A stretch of 19,740 bases of DNA from Sulfurimonas sp. (GTDB lineage: Bacteria; Campylobacterota; Campylobacteria; Campylobacterales; Sulfurimonadaceae). Below, piece after piece: positions 14,289-19,740 of the stretch. Under the pieces are notes generated by a model. That model had not been told where the DNA came from, did not search any database, and saw only the letters and a list, made by a program, of their open reading frames with translations. The number at the start of each line of letters is the position of its first letter. Position 1 is the first letter of the stretch. Both the position numbers and the translations under genes were made by a program. The DNA is taken from positions 1 to 19,740 of the forward strand of contig JAMOSE010000008.1 of the NCBI GenBank assembly GCA_027063215.1, read 5' to 3'.

Positions 14289-17200
14289 CGTCTTCCACCT
14301 CGTCCATAATCTCTACATCAAGTGCAAGTGCTTGCAACTCTTTTGTCAGTACAAACAGTGTCTCTGGAATTCCAGAAGCCGGTACTAACTCACCACGAGT
14401 AAGTGCTTTATATGCACGAACACGTCCATCAACATCATCAGATTTAATTGTCAACATCTCTTTAAGAACAGCGGATGCACCATATGCTTCAAGTGCCCAA
14501 ACTTCCATCTCACCAAATCTCTGACCACCAAAGAGTGCTTTACCACCAACTGGCTGTTGTGTAACAAGTGAGTATGGTCCAGTTGAACGTGCATGAATTT
14601 TCTCATCAACCAAGTGATGCAGTTTTAAGATATACATGTAACCAACATTTACACGCTCTTTCATCTTCTCACCGGTTTTACCATCGTAAAGTACTACTTT
14701 ACCATCAGCATCCATTTTCGCAAGTTCATAAATCTTTTCAAACTCTTGGGCATTTACACCCTCAAAAATAGGCGTTGCAAAACGTACACCTTTTGCCCAG
14801 TCACGTGCATATCCTAAGAAAGTCTCATCATCCATATCACCGATTACTTTGCTAGCATTCATAAGACCTGCAACATCAGCAATAGAGATCATTTTCTCTC
14901 TAAGATTTTTAATAAAATCAGCCTGTTTTTTATCAAACTCTTCTTGGATCTGATTTCCAAGTTCACGTCCTGCCATACCAAGGTGCATCTCTAAAATCTG
15001 ACCGATATTCATACGAGACGGTACCCCTAGAGGATTGAGACATACATCAACTGAGCGTCCATCTTCCATATACGGCATATCAACTTCAGGAACAATATTT
15101 GAAACGATACCTTTGTTCCCGTGACGTCCTGCCATTTTATCACCCACTTTAAGGTGACGTTTTGTAGCGATGTAAATTTTTACATACTTTACAACACCAT
15201 TTGGTAAGATATCATCTTTTTCTAAAATAGAAAGTTTTTCTTCATGCTCATCACGGAAGATTCTCTTTTGTTTTTGGAAATGGTTTTTCGTTTTTGTATA
15301 CTCATTTTGAATTGCTTCAGAGAACGACTTTACAATAGCATTCATAGCAAAACGATTTACTTCTTTAAGATCTTCACCATTAATGATATCTCCAGCTTTA
15401 TACTCTGTATCACCGATTTTGATATCTGCTTGAAGAGGCTCACGAGTCAAAAGTTTTGTTACACGTAACATCTCCTCTTTATCGATCATGATGAGTCTGT
15501 CATAGTGTTCACGCTCTAAATAATCACGCTCTTCTTTCTCAAGCTCTAACGCACGAGGATCTTTGTCATATCCTTTTTTCGTGAAAACTTTAATATCAAC
15601 AACAACACCTTCCATAGATGGTGGACAATAGAGCGATTTGTTTACAACATGACCCGCTTTTTCACCAAAAATTGCACGAAGGAGTCTCTCTTCAGGTGTT
15701 GGTTTTACTTCCCCTTTTGGAGAAACTTTACCAACTAAGATCATCCCACCTCTAACAGTCGTACCGATCTTAACAATACCAGACTCATCTAAGTGCGCCA
15801 GCTCATCATCACGAACATTTGGAATATCACGAGTAATCTCTTCAACACCGTGTTTGAGTTCACGTGCTTCTACCTCTTTCTCATAAACATGAACTGAAGT
15901 AAATGCATCTTGACGGATCATACGTTCTGAGATAACAATTGCATCTTCAAAGTTGTAACCATTCCAAGGCATAAAGGCAACCATAGCATTGACACCAAGA
16001 GCAAGTTCTCCTTGATCCATATTTGGACCATCAGCAATGATTTGCCCTTTTTTCACTATTTGACCAACTTGAACAATTGGTTTTTGTGTAAAACATGTAT
16101 TTTGATTGGTACGAAGATTTTTTTGTAATGGATAGTAATCTATAAAGATCTCCCCATCTTCTTCACCCATAACATAGATATGTTTCCCATCTACTTTTTC
16201 AATTTTACCGGCACGTTTGGCTTTTACACACTCCCATGCATCACGAGCAACAAGTTTCTCAACACCTGTTCCTACCATTGGCGCATTTACACGTAAAAGT
16301 GGTACGGCCTGACGCTGCATATTTGATCCCATAAGTGCACGGTTGGCATCATCATGTTCCAAAAATGGAATTAATGAAGCGGCAACACCGACAACCATTT
16401 GAGAAGAGAGATCAGCATATTGACAATCCTCTGGTTTACGTAAAAGGATCTCACCATCTTGACGAACAGCAATCAAATCTTCAATAAACTGACCATTTTC
16501 ATCCAGCTTATTTGAAGCTGCGGCAATCATTTTGCCCTCTTCCTGTGTTGCTGTCAGATAGATAATTTCATCGGTAACTTTACCATCTTGCATTACTTTG
16601 TATGGTGCTTCAATAAAACCATGTTCATTTACTTTTGCATACATTGCCAAAGTATTGATAAGACCAATATTTTGTCCCTCTGGAGTCTCAATTGGACAAA
16701 TTCTACCATAGTGAGTTGGGTGAACATCCCGCACTTCAAATCCGGCACGCTCTTTTACAAGACCACCTTCACCAAGTGCACTCAGACGACGTTTGTGTGT
16801 AACTTCAGAGAGTGGATTGGTTTGATCCATAAACTGAGAAAGCTGTCCACCTGAAAAGAACTCCATAATTGTTGAAGTAATCATTTTTGAATTAATAAGA
16901 TCGTGTGGCATAAGCTCACCCATTGGACCACTCATAGTAGAGAGCTTGTCACGGATCGCTTTTTGCATTTTTACAAGACCGTTATGTAACTCATTTCCTA
17001 AAAGTTCACCAATTGATCTGATACGTCTGTTACCTAAGTGATCTCTATCATCAATATGACCTTGACCATTTTTAACTTTGATAACATATTTTACAGACTC
17101 GATAATATCTTCATGTGTAAGTACAGTTACATACTCAGGAATATGCATACCAAGTTTATGATTCATTTTCATACGACCAACCTGTGTTAGATCGTAACGC

Positions 17201-18426
17201 TCAGGATCAAAGAAAAGCTGATTTACAAATATTTTTGCAGCTTCTTTTGTAACCGGCTCACCTGGACGCATAACTTTGTAGATACGAATCGCAGCTAAAT
17301 CATTCTCATCTTCAATCTCTTCTGTTTGTTTAAGTAGTTTGAGTGAATCTGCATCAGCATTGAATGCATTGATAATTGAACTATCAACACCCTCTGCCAA
17401 ATCATTAGCAATTTTAAATTCACTTACACCAATTTCAGTCATTTTTTTGAGTTTTGACTCGTCGATATGTGTCATTGTATCAAAAAGAACTTCTCCAGTC
17501 TCTGGATCAATAATTGGCTCTGCTAGATAACGATCAAGTAAAATTTCCAATGGATACTGAACCTCTTTAAGACCATCATCAATAAGCTTTTGTGCTTTTT
17601 TTGCAGAGAGTCTTTTTCCTGATGCAACAAGAAGTTTTCCTTCACAGTCATAAAGATCATAGATAAGACGTGATGCATAATCTTTTGGATTAAAATCCAT
17701 TACAAATTGATTATCATCAATTTTAATTGTTTGAATAGGGTAAAAAAGTTTTAAGATATCTTGTTTAGAGTAACCAAGTGCACGAAACATTATAGTTACT
17801 GGAACTTTACGACGTTTGTTGATTCTCATATATAAAATATCTTTTGGATCATACTCAAAGTATAACCATGAGCCACGATCCGGAATAATTTGACCAGTAT
17901 AGATCAGTTTGTTTCCAGCAGTAGTTGACTCTTCTTCTTTAAAAATTACACCAGGAGATCTGTGGAGTTGATTTACAACAACACGTTCTACACCGTTAAT
18001 AATAAAAGAAGTTCTGTCTGTCATAAGTGGAATATCACGAACAAAAATTGATTGTTCTTTGATATCTTTTACACCAAGTTTCTCTTTAGTGTTTTCATCT
18101 CTGTCCCAAAGAACAAGACGTGTTTTCATTCTAAGGCTTACAGCATATGTAAGACCTCTCTCCATACACTCACGAACAGTATATTTAGGGTTTGTAACCT
18201 CTGATCCGATGTATTCAACAGTTAATCTGTTTTGTGCATCATGAATAGGAAATACTGATTGAAATACTTTCTCAATTCCACTGGCAGTTCTATCTTTTTT
18301 ATCTAACATTAAAAATGTTTCATATGAACTTTGTTGGAGTTGGAGTAAATTTGGTACTTCAATTTCTTGAGGAGTTTTAGAGAAGTCTACACGAAGACGG
18401 TTTCCGGAATATAAAGTGTTTAACAT
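14281..18426 (-). CDS. rpoB: DNA-directed RNA polymerase subunit beta
   Basis: Beta forms the other half of the RNA polymerase active-site cleft. The 1381-residue protein is full length (E. coli 1342). The rifampicin-binding cluster is QLSQFMDQTNPLSEVTHKRR from residue 528; Asp534, His544 and Ser549 match E. coli D516, H526 and S531, so no classical resistance change is present. Further conserved blocks are GRICPIETPEGQNIGLI, the NALVAFMPW-like segment NAMVAFMPWNGYNFEDAI, and KVGDKMAGRHGNKG near the catalytic centre. The C-terminal clamp region has GGQRFGEMEVWALEAYGA. GAGG precedes the ATG. It follows rplL after a 214-nt hairpin-rich spacer and overlaps rpoC by 8 nt in a different frame (ATGAGTAG), so the two are not fused as they are in Helicobacter. 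Confidence 0.98.
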   Translation of the reverse strand: MLNTLYSGNRLRVDFSKTPQEIEVPNLLQLQQSSYETFLMLDKKDRTASGIEKVFQSVFPIHDAQNRLTVEYIGSEVTNPKYTVRECMERGLTYAVSLRMKTRLVLWDRDENTKEKLGVKDIKEQSIFVRDIPLMTDRTSFIINGVERVVVNQLHRSPGVIFKEEESTTAGNKLIYTGQIIPDRGSWLYFEYDPKDILYMRINKRRKVPVTIMFRALGYSKQDILKLFYPIQTIKIDDNQFVMDFNPKDYASRLIYDLYDCEGKLLVASGKRLSAKKAQKLIDDGLKEVQYPLEILLDRYLAEPIIDPETGEVLFDTMTHIDESKLKKMTEIGVSEFKIANDLAEGVDSSIINAFNADADSLKLLKQTEEIEDENDLAAIRIYKVMRPGEPVTKEAAKIFVNQLFFDPERYDLTQVGRMKMNHKLGMHIPEYVTVLTHEDIIESVKYVIKVKNGQGHIDDRDHLGNRRIRSIGELLGNELHNGLVKMQKAIRDKLSTMSGPMGELMPHDLINSKMITSTIMEFFSGGQLSQFMDQTNPLSEVTHKRRLSALGEGGLVKERAGFEVRDVHPTHYGRICPIETPEGQNIGLINTLAMYAKVNEHGFIEAPYKVMQDGKVTDEIIYLTATQEEGKMIAAASNKLDENGQFIEDLIAVRQDGEILLRKPEDCQYADLSSQMVVGVAASLIPFLEHDDANRALMGSNMQRQAVPLLRVNAPMVGTGVEKLVARDAWECVKAKRAGKIEKVDGKHIYVMGEEDGEIFIDYYPLQKNLRTNQNTCFTQKPIVQVGQIVKKGQIIADGPNMDQGELALGVNAMVAFMPWNGYNFEDAIVISERMIRQDAFTSVHVYEKEVEARELKHGVEEITRDIPNVRDDELAHLDESGIVKIGTTVRGGMILVGKVSPKGEVKPTPEERLLRAIFGEKAGHVVNKSLYCPPSMEGVVVDIKVFTKKGYDKDPRALELEKEERDYLEREHYDRLIMIDKEEMLRVTKLLTREPLQADIKIGDTEYKAGDIINGEDLKEVNRFAMNAIVKSFSEAIQNEYTKTKNHFQKQKRIFRDEHEEKLSILEKDDILPNGVVKYVKIYIATKRHLKVGDKMAGRHGNKGIVSNIVPEVDMPYMEDGRSVDVCLNPLGVPSRMNIGQILEMHLGMAGRELGNQIQEEFDKKQADFIKNLREKMISIADVAGLMNASKVIGDMDDETFLGYARDWAKGVRFATPIFEGVNAQEFEKIYELAKMDADGKVVLYDGKTGEKMKERVNVGYMYILKLHHLVDEKIHARSTGPYSLVTQQPVGGKALFGGQRFGEMEVWALEAYGASAVLKEMLTIKSDDVDGRVRAYKALTRGELVPASGIPETLFVLTKELQALALDVEIMDEVEDDE

Positions 18427-18455
18427 AGGCTACCTCGATAAGTTGTTAATTAGGG

Positions 18456-18473
18456 GCTTGAACTTTTTCAAGC
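18456..18473 (-). promoter_or_regulatory. Hairpin in the rpoB leader
   Basis: In minus-strand RNA GCTTGAA, loop AAAG, TTCAAGC is a perfect 7-bp stem, followed by CCCTAATTAAC and the rpoB Shine-Dalgarno, about 30 nt before the ATG. There is no U run, so it is not a terminator. It could affect rpoB translation or mark an RNA processing end. Confidence 0.35.
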
Positions 18474-18510
18474 ATATCGTATCTAGTCGTCACCAGATAG
18501 ATTTTGAGTA

Positions 18511-18526
18511 CTCTTGGCATCAAGAG
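18511..18526 (-). promoter_or_regulatory. Hairpin in the rplL-rpoB spacer
   Basis: CTCTTG and CAAGAG form a perfect 6-bp stem with a 4-nt loop in either strand. In minus-strand RNA it follows AAAAAT and is part of the run of stem-loops between rplL and rpoB. In the plus direction it is followed by ATTTTTA and would look like a terminator, but no plus-strand transcript is expected here. Confidence 0.3.
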
Positions 18527-18554
18527 ATTTTTACAGTGCTTATAAACGACATAA

Positions 18555-18598
18555 GGGCACTTTAGCAAAAAGAGTTCTCTCTTCTTGCTAAAGCGCCC
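18555..18598 (-). promoter_or_regulatory. 20-bp stem-loop in the rplL-rpoB spacer, candidate RNase III processing site
   Basis: The arms 18598-18579 and 18574-18555 pair over 20 bp around a 4-nt AGAA loop in the minus-strand RNA. Two pairs are G-U (18594 with 18559, and 18584 with 18569). In plus-strand RNA these become C-A mismatches, so the fold belongs to the rplL-rpoB transcript. No U run follows directly (TTATGTCG), arguing against an intrinsic terminator. In E. coli the same spacer holds an attenuator and an RNase III cleavage site; a long stem of this size at the same place suggests a similar role, by inference. Confidence 0.55.
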
Positions 18599-18606
18599 AG
18601 AAAATG

Positions 18607-18621
18607 GAGGGCAAAGCCCTC
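18607..18621 (-). terminator. Short GC-rich hairpin after rplL, possible attenuator
   Basis: In minus-strand RNA GAGGGC, loop TTT, GCCCTC is a perfect 6-bp stem, 19 nt after the rplL stop, followed by CATTTTCT. The stem is GC-rich in an AT-rich genome and the trailing U's are few, which fits a leaky terminator. Partial termination between rplL and rpoB would explain how stalk protein is made in excess over RNA polymerase, as known in E. coli. Confidence 0.4.
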
Positions 18622-18632
18622 ACAAATTATTC

Positions 18633-18650
18633 AGTTAAAATTATTTAACT
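18633..18650 (-). repeat. Perfect 7-bp inverted repeat with the rplL stop codon in its loop
   Basis: In the minus strand AGTTAAA, loop TAAT, TTTAACT is a perfect inverted repeat; the TAA stop (18643-18641) begins the loop. The stem is AT-rich and weak. It shares the stop-in-hairpin arrangement with rpoC and rpsL. Confidence 0.4.
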
Positions 18651-19015
18651 TCTACTGTAGCACCAGCTTCTTCTAAAGCAGCTTTTGCTTCTTCAGCACT
18701 GTCTTTGTCTACACCCTCTTTGATTGTAGATGGTAACTCTTCACAAGCAGTTTTTGCTTCTTTAAGTCCAAGACCAGTTAAAGCACGAACAGCTTTGATA
18801 ACACCGATTTTCTTAGCACCAACATCAGTAAGTACTACATCAAACTCAGTTTTTTCTGCAGCAGCAGCACCAGCGTCACCACCAGCAACACCAGCAACAG
18901 CAACAGGTTGTGCAGATACACCAAATTTCTCTTCAAATTCTTTAACTAATTCAGAAAGTTCTAATACAGAAAGTCCTGAGATATATTCTAATACGTCTTC
19001 TTTAGTAACAGCCAT
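18641..19015 (-). CDS. rplL: 50S ribosomal protein L7/L12
   Basis: L7/L12 is the multi-copy stalk protein that binds L10 through its N-terminus and recruits the translational GTPases, including the EF-G encoded downstream. The 124-residue protein has the dimerisation domain (to about residue 35, KEDVLEYISGLSVLELSELV), an alanine/glycine-rich hinge with VAGGDAGAAAAE (about 43-54), and the globular C-terminal domain with KKIGVIKAVRALTGLGLKEA, the factor-binding surface, ending ATVEVK. Length is typical (120-128). AGGAG lies 6-7 nt before the ATG. The gap from rplJ is 68 nt. The spacer to rpoB is long and structured, consistent with transcript levels being changed there. Confidence 0.98.
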   Translation of the reverse strand: MAVTKEDVLEYISGLSVLELSELVKEFEEKFGVSAQPVAVAGVAGGDAGAAAAEKTEFDVVLTDVGAKKIGVIKAVRALTGLGLKEAKTACEELPSTIKEGVDKDSAEEAKAALEEAGATVEVK

Positions 19016-19047
19016 ATTTTTCTCCTATGAGTATTTTTTATTTTATA

Positions 19048-19063
19048 TGTGATAAAAATCACA
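19048..19063 (-). repeat. Palindrome TGTGA-N6-TCACA in the rplJ-rplL gap
   Basis: TGTGAT and ATCACA flank 4 nt, giving a perfect 16-bp inverted repeat. It matches the E. coli CRP core consensus exactly, but it lies inside a co-transcribed gap with no good promoter next to it, so a small RNA hairpin (6 bp, U4 loop in the minus strand) is the simpler reading. Confidence 0.35.
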
Positions 19064-19083
19064 GATTCTTAAAAGAGCAAAGA

Positions 19084-19569
19084 CTAAGCTTCCTCTTCTT
19101 CTTTTTTCTTACGTAGTGCATCAATACCAATTGCAAGATTGGTAACTGGTGCCATCCAAGTAGCAGCAAGCATACCAAGCAGTTCTTCACGTCCTGGAAG
19201 TTTAGCAAATGCTTCAATTTTAGCTACGTCTGCAGGTTCTTTATCCAAGTAACCAGCTTTAATAACAAACTTTTCGTTTGTTTTAGCGAAATCAGCAGCA
19301 ATTTTAGCAGCAGCAATAACATCATCAGACCAAATAAAAATATTTGTATCTTTGATCTCAATACCACTCATCTCTGCATTATTTAAAGCGATTGTTGCTA
19401 AAGTATTTTTAACAACCTGAACACTTGTGTCTTTCGCACGAGCAGCTTTACGCAACTCTTCAAGTTGACCAACAGTCAAACCTTTATAGTCACAAATAAC
19501 AACTGCTGTTGTATTAGCAAATGAGTTTGTTAACTGCTCAATTACTTCAGCTTTTTTTGACTTAAGCAT
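19084..19569 (-). CDS. rplJ: 50S ribosomal protein L10
   Basis: L10 anchors the L7/L12 dimers to 23S rRNA at the base of the stalk and, in many bacteria, binds its own leader RNA as a repressor. The 161-residue protein has the rRNA-binding N-terminal domain (KKAEVIEQLTNSFANTTAVV, then DYKGLTVGQLEELRKAAR and VVKNTLATIAL). It ends with the C-terminal helix that carries L12 dimers, then a charged KKKEEEEA tail. I chose the ATG at 19569, which has AAGGAG about 8 nt upstream and starts MLKSKKAEVI. A TTG ten codons upstream would run through the leader structure and lacks a binding site. Length is normal (about 160-165). Confidence 0.97.
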   Translation of the reverse strand: MLKSKKAEVIEQLTNSFANTTAVVICDYKGLTVGQLEELRKAARAKDTSVQVVKNTLATIALNNAEMSGIEIKDTNIFIWSDDVIAAAKIAADFAKTNEKFVIKAGYLDKEPADVAKIEAFAKLPGREELLGMLAATWMAPVTNLAIGIDALRKKKEEEEA

Positions 19570-19581
19570 ATAAATTCTCCT

Positions 19582-19660
19582 TTCTAGACATAACTTCAAG
19601 AGGGGTGAAAGGATCGATTAAGCTCACTACCGACTCGGTAGATGCCCCCGTCTATCTTTA
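19582..19660 (-). promoter_or_regulatory. L10 leader, autoregulatory RNA of the rplJ-rplL transcript
   Basis: The minus-strand RNA upstream of rplJ has a hairpin CTACCG, loop AGT, CGGTAG (19641-19627). Around it, longer-range pairs bring GGGGG (19649-19645) to CCCC (19605-19602), and TAGAC (19654-19650) to GTCTA (19589-19585). The inner strand contains GAGCTTAATCGATCC, resembling the conserved CUUAAU segment of the bacterial L10 leader, where L10(L12)4 binds at a kink-turn-like junction. The 3' side runs into the rplJ Shine-Dalgarno, so binding could block initiation. Recognition is by remembered consensus, not a covariance search. Confidence 0.7.
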
Positions 19661-19673
19661 GTCCAAGTAATTC

Positions 19674-19734
19674 AGATTTTCAAAAATGAAAATCTTTACT
19701 TTAAGATAAATTCTATCTCACAATAAAGATTTTC
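19674..19734 (-). terminator. Two competing hairpins upstream of the L10 leader
   Basis: In minus-strand RNA GAAAATCTTTA (19734-19724) pairs over 11 bp with TAAAGATTTTC (19698-19688). An inner 5-bp stem (19718-19714 with 19708-19704) lies inside the loop, and ATTTTTG follows, which looks like a terminator. The same middle strand AGATTTTC (19695-19688) can pair instead with GAAAATCT (19681-19674) over 8 bp with a 6-nt loop. It could end the upstream transcript (rplA would be expected there, outside the window) or act as an attenuator. Confidence 0.45.
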
Positions 19735-19740
19735 ACACCC

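Noticed and set aside
14189..14524. Plus-strand open frames antisense to rpoB and rpoC, for example at 14189-14524, 13066-13362 and 18705-19052
   Set aside because: They mirror conserved coding sequence, have low-complexity Ser/Thr-rich products, and lack ribosome binding sites.
14281..18426. Rifampicin-resistance changes in rpoB
   Set aside because: The residues equivalent to E. coli D516, H526 and S531 are wild type; nearby differences look like lineage variation.
18511..18526. Plus-strand intrinsic terminator (stem followed by ATTTTTA)
   Set aside because: No plus-strand gene leads into it; it is better read as one of the stem-loops of the rplL-rpoB spacer RNA.
19570..19599. Longer rplJ with a TTG start at 19599
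   Set aside because: The extension runs through the L10 leader structure; the ATG at 19569 has a strong AAGGAG and the family N-terminus.
1..19740. CRISPR arrays, insertion sequences, attachment sites, tRNA or rRNA genes, toxin-antitoxin or defence genes
   Set aside because: No direct-repeat arrays, transposase motifs, cloverleaf-like sequences or foreign base composition were seen; nearly all sequence is accounted for by housekeeping genes.

Overview
The window is a housekeeping stretch of an AT-rich bacterial chromosome, most likely from the Campylobacterota (Epsilonproteobacteria), close to Sulfurimonas-type free-living members. The pointers are the flgB-flgC-fliE-penicillin-binding-protein order known from Campylobacter, strong extended -10 promoters (TGnTATAAT) without clear -35 boxes, an Asp/Glu leucyltransferase (Bpt) gene, and separate but overlapping rpoB and rpoC genes (these are fused in Helicobacter and Wolinella). 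The genus is an inference from recalled family features, not a database match.

Layout: 1-1157 (+) is the end of a flagellar basal-body operon (flgB truncated at the window edge, flgC, fliE), followed by an FtsI-type penicillin-binding protein at 1255-3045 (+). Its tail overlaps the convergent pantothenate synthetase gene panC (2992-3813, -). panC diverges from prfB (release factor 2, 3871-4968, +), and bpt follows prfB by 13 nt. bpt meets, tail to tail with a 14-nt overlap, an unrecognised exported protein gene with a highly charged C-terminal helix (5682-6353, -).

From 6466 to the right edge everything reads on the minus strand. In transcription order it is: L10 leader RNA, rplJ (L10), rplL (L7/L12), rpoB, rpoC, rpsL (S12), rpsG (S7), fusA (EF-G). 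This joins the ribosomal stalk/RNA polymerase block directly to the str block; tuf does not follow fusA here. These genes build the L10-L12 stalk that recruits EF-G, the two large RNAP subunits, and the 30S decoding and head proteins.

No mobile element, CRISPR array, phage gene, tRNA or defence cassette is visible, and I see no undescribed multi-gene system. The unusual content is RNA-level. The stop codons of rplL, rpoC, rpsL and fusA each lie inside an inverted repeat; the rpoC and rpsL repeats are perfect and long. The 214-nt rplL-rpoB gap is full of hairpins, including a 20-bp stem that is fully paired only in the sense RNA. The L10 leader is preceded by two mutually exclusive hairpins. 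panC and prfB appear to start from face-to-face overlapping -10 elements.
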